Part shown: in pieces, positions 6,814-8,311 of the stretch
Layout: each line of letters starts with the position of its first letter
Numbering within the stretch: position 1 is the first letter of the stretch
Assembly (NCBI GenBank): GCA_030840665.1
Contig: JAVEEB010000240.1
Span: 1-8,311, forward strand
From: Frankiaceae bacterium
Lineage (GTDB): Bacteria > Actinomycetota > Actinomycetes > JAVEEB01
Length of the DNA: 8,311 nt
Direction of reading: 5' to 3'
The notes under the pieces: model-generated
Told to the model about the DNA's origin: nothing
The model's database searches: none
What the model saw: the letters and a program-made list of their open reading frames with translations, nothing else
Position numbers and translations under genes: made by a program

Positions 6814-6831
6814 CGTTCGGAGCACCGAACG
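6814..6831. repeat. Perfect 7-bp inverted repeat with 4-base loop (CGTTCGG-AGCA-CCGAACG)
   Basis: CGTTCGG (6814-6820) and CCGAACG (6825-6831) flank AGCA. It lies 107 bases upstream of the MMPL start codon. No T-run follows on either strand, so it is unlikely to be a classical terminator. It could be an operator or a leader hairpin. The structure is seen; the role is unknown. Confidence 0.4.
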
Positions 6832-6896
6832 TGGTGAGGTGGGGGTGCGCCCCGAATGCTCGGGTTAACCGGAGTGCACGATGTCGGCGCAACGTG

Positions 6897-6913
6897 CTTG
6901 GCTCAAAGCCAAG
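6897..6913. promoter_or_regulatory. Perfect 7-bp inverted repeat with 3-base loop just upstream of the MMPL ribosome site
   Basis: CTTGGCT (6897-6903) and AGCCAAG (6907-6913) flank CAA, giving a 17-base dyad 14 bases before the Shine-Dalgarno GGGGAG (6928-6933). Size and symmetry suit an operator for a dimeric repressor. In the mRNA it would form a hairpin close to the ribosome site. No experimental or motif match is available to me, so the function is inferred. Confidence 0.42.
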
Positions 6914-6938
6914 ATCATCAAACTGCTGGGGAGAAGTC

Positions 6939-8311
6939 ATGGCACGCGCAGACGCTTTGCTCACGTTCTCGACGCGCCGAGGGTGGCGCAAGTGGGTTGC
7001 GGTCCTCCTCTCCCTCTTTGTCCTCGGCGCCCTGGCGGGGGCCCTCGGCAGCAAGATTGCCGACGTCGAGAAGAACAATGCCGACTCGTTCCTGCCGGGC
7101 AGTGCCGAGTCGACCCAGGCCGTGCACATCGCCGAAGACATCTTCGGCAGCGCCAACAAGGTCGGGTTGACCATCGTCTTCACGCGGACCGGCGGGCTCA
7201 CCGACGCGGACAAGGCCGCGATCACCGCCGATGGCGCGGTCATCGGGAAGTATGTCGTCGGCCAGAAGTCGCAGGCGGTCTTCTCGAAGGACGGTGCCGC
7301 GGCGCTGCTGAACGCCGAGATGGCGATCGACGAGCACCAGGCCACCGACTTCGTCAACAACGTGAAGGCGCTGCGCACCGCGGTGCACGCGAGCGCGCCG
7401 GCCGGGCTCAATGTGTACGTCAGTGGCCAGGCGGGTGCCAGCACTGACTTCTTCGACGCCTTCGCCGGCCTCGACAGCACGTTGCTCATGGCCGCCGGCA
7501 TCATCGTCGCGTTGCTGCTCATCATCACGTACCGCAGCCCGGTCTTGTGGGTCGTGCCGCTCTTCTCGGCCTTCATCGCGTCGCAAGCCGCGGCAGGTCT
7601 CGTGTACCTGCTCGCGAAGAACGACATCATCACCGTCAACGGGCAGAGCGCGGCCCTGCTGCCGATCCTTTGCATCGGTGTCGGGACGGACTATGCGCTG
7701 CTGCTCATCTCCCGATATCGAGAAGAGCTGCATGCGTACGAGGACAGGCACGAGGCGATGGGCGTCGCGGTGCGCCGCACGTTCCCGGCGATCCTTGCGT
7801 CGGCGGCCACCGTCGCGCTGGCGATGCTCGTCCTGCTGCTCGCCGAACTCAACAGCAACAAGGGACTCGGCCCCGTCCTCGCGATCGGTGTTGCTGTCGT
7901 CTTCGTCACGATGCTGCTCTTCCTTCCGGCGGTGCTCGTGTGCCTCGGCCGCTGGGTCTTCTGGCCGTTCATCCCCCGCCACGACTCGGCGCTGGTGACC
8001 GAGGGCCAGCACCCCCTGTGGTCCCGCATCTCCGGCTTCGTCGTCACCCACGCGCGGCGCGTGTGGCTGGCGACCGCTGTCGTCCTGGTGGCCTGCGCCT
8101 TCGGTGCGACCACGCTGCACATCGGCCAGTCCAACGCCGACACGTTCACGAAGAAGACCGAGGCGATCACGGGCCTGTCCGCACTCGCGCAGCACTTCCC
8201 GGCAGGCGAGTCGCAGCCGGTGGACATCTATGCCAAGCCCGACTCGGCGACCGCGCTCGTCGCCGCCGTGAAGGGAGTGGCCGACGTCGCGAGCGTCGGT
8301 GACCCGCAGGT
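6939..8311 (+). CDS. MMPL-family (RND superfamily) membrane transporter, 3' end missing
   Basis: The first 457 residues of an MMPL-type transporter, which in actinobacteria exports lipids or other hydrophobic compounds using the proton gradient. The frame stays open to the window edge. TM1 is about 17-37. An extracytoplasmic domain (about 38-178) includes NNADSFLPGSAES (46-58). Helices TM2-TM6 are about 181-345, with the proton-relay signature GTDYALLLISRYREEL (249-264; D251 and Y252). TM7 is about 373-392. The start of the second extracytoplasmic domain follows, with SNADTFTKKTEAI (398-410) echoing the first domain, as expected from the internal duplication. The usual length is about 700 residues or more, so roughly the second half is outside the window. 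ATG 6939 is supported by GGGGAG 5 bases upstream and by a normal MMPL N-terminus. Upstream dyads suggest regulated expression. Family is certain; substrate is unknown. Confidence 0.92.
   Translation, partial: MARADALLTFSTRRGWRKWVAVLLSLFVLGALAGALGSKIADVEKNNADSFLPGSAESTQAVHIAEDIFGSANKVGLTIVFTRTGGLTDADKAAITADGAVIGKYVVGQKSQAVFSKDGAAALLNAEMAIDEHQATDFVNNVKALRTAVHASAPAGLNVYVSGQAGASTDFFDAFAGLDSTLLMAAGIIVALLLIITYRSPVLWVVPLFSAFIASQAAAGLVYLLAKNDIITVNGQSAALLPILCIGVGTDYALLLISRYREELHAYEDRHEAMGVAVRRTFPAILASAATVALAMLVLLLAELNSNKGLGPVLAIGVAVVFVTMLLFLPAVLVCLGRWVFWPFIPRHDSALVTEGQHPLWSRISGFVVTHARRVWLATAVVLVACAFGATTLHIGQSNADTFTKKTEAITGLSALAQHFPAGESQPVDIYAKPDSATALVAAVKGVADVASVGDPQ

Larger units (their letters stand above)
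6687..6938. other. Divergent intergenic region between antiporter and MMPL genes
   Basis: This 252-base region must hold the promoters of both divergent genes. I see no convincing coding sequence and no clear -35/-10 pair. It contains two perfect 7-bp hairpins (6814-6831 and 6897-6913, listed separately), an 8-bp palindrome GGTTAACC (6863-6870) and a locally AT-richer stretch around GGTTAATTCG (6789-6798). The concentration of dyads in the half near the MMPL gene suggests control of that gene, possibly by a TetR-type repressor, since such repressors often regulate MMPL genes. No regulator gene is in view. Confidence 0.5.

Noticed and set aside
6791..8195. Two long minus-strand open frames (6791-7675 and 6918-8195) opposite the MMPL gene
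   Set aside because: Long antisense frames are common in GC-rich coding DNA. The plus frame from 6939 encodes a textbook MMPL protein, and the antisense frames show no domain.
6939..8311. Mobile element, CRISPR array, toxin-antitoxin or phage-defence genes anywhere in the window
   Set aside because: All substantial coding space is explained by recognisable signalling, transport and tRNA-modification families. No repeats, transposase or nuclease motifs were seen.

Overview
The window reads as chromosomal DNA of a high-GC actinobacterium. Third codon positions are almost all G or C, GTG starts look frequent, and the gene families are typical of Actinomycetota: a MEDS-domain anti-sigma-factor kinase, a PAS/GAF SpoIIE-type phosphatase, an EntS-like MFS exporter and an MMPL transporter. 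I cannot name the genus. No tRNA, rRNA, CRISPR array, insertion sequence or phage gene is visible, and base composition looks even throughout, so nothing points to recent transfer.

Layout. Positions 1-777 (+) hold the 3' part of a MEDS-sensor/HATPase protein of the RsbW type. Tail-to-tail with it, 6 bases away, is a minus-strand pair: a sensor phosphatase with PAS-PAS-GAF-PP2C (SpoIIE) domains (start GTG 3162, stop 1108), followed downstream by a 97-aa GNAT-fold acetyltransferase (1077-784). A GC-rich hairpin sits at the convergent junction. Divergent from the phosphatase is an MFS exporter (3292-4923, +). The 129-base divergent region carries a large nested inverted repeat and a perfect Shine-Dalgarno. 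Convergent with the MFS gene is a second minus-strand pair: a CPA1-type cation/proton antiporter (6686-5475), then trmL, a tRNA wobble-position 2'-O-methyltransferase (5418-4957). A 252-base divergent region with two perfect hairpins (6687-6938) separates the antiporter from an MMPL-family membrane transporter (6939 onward, +), which runs off the right edge.

How the genes may work together. The left third has the parts of a partner-switching stress or sigma-factor circuit: a serine kinase/anti-sigma-like ATPase and a sensor phosphatase that would reverse its phosphorylation of a STAS antagonist. No STAS protein or sigma factor is in view, so the pairing is inferred from proximity and family. 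The remaining genes are envelope transport (MFS, CPA1, MMPL) and one tRNA modification enzyme, which look like ordinary housekeeping or stress functions. I found no clearly new system. The best leads are the split partner-switching module with its linked acetyltransferase and the structured leaders upstream of the MFS and MMPL genes.
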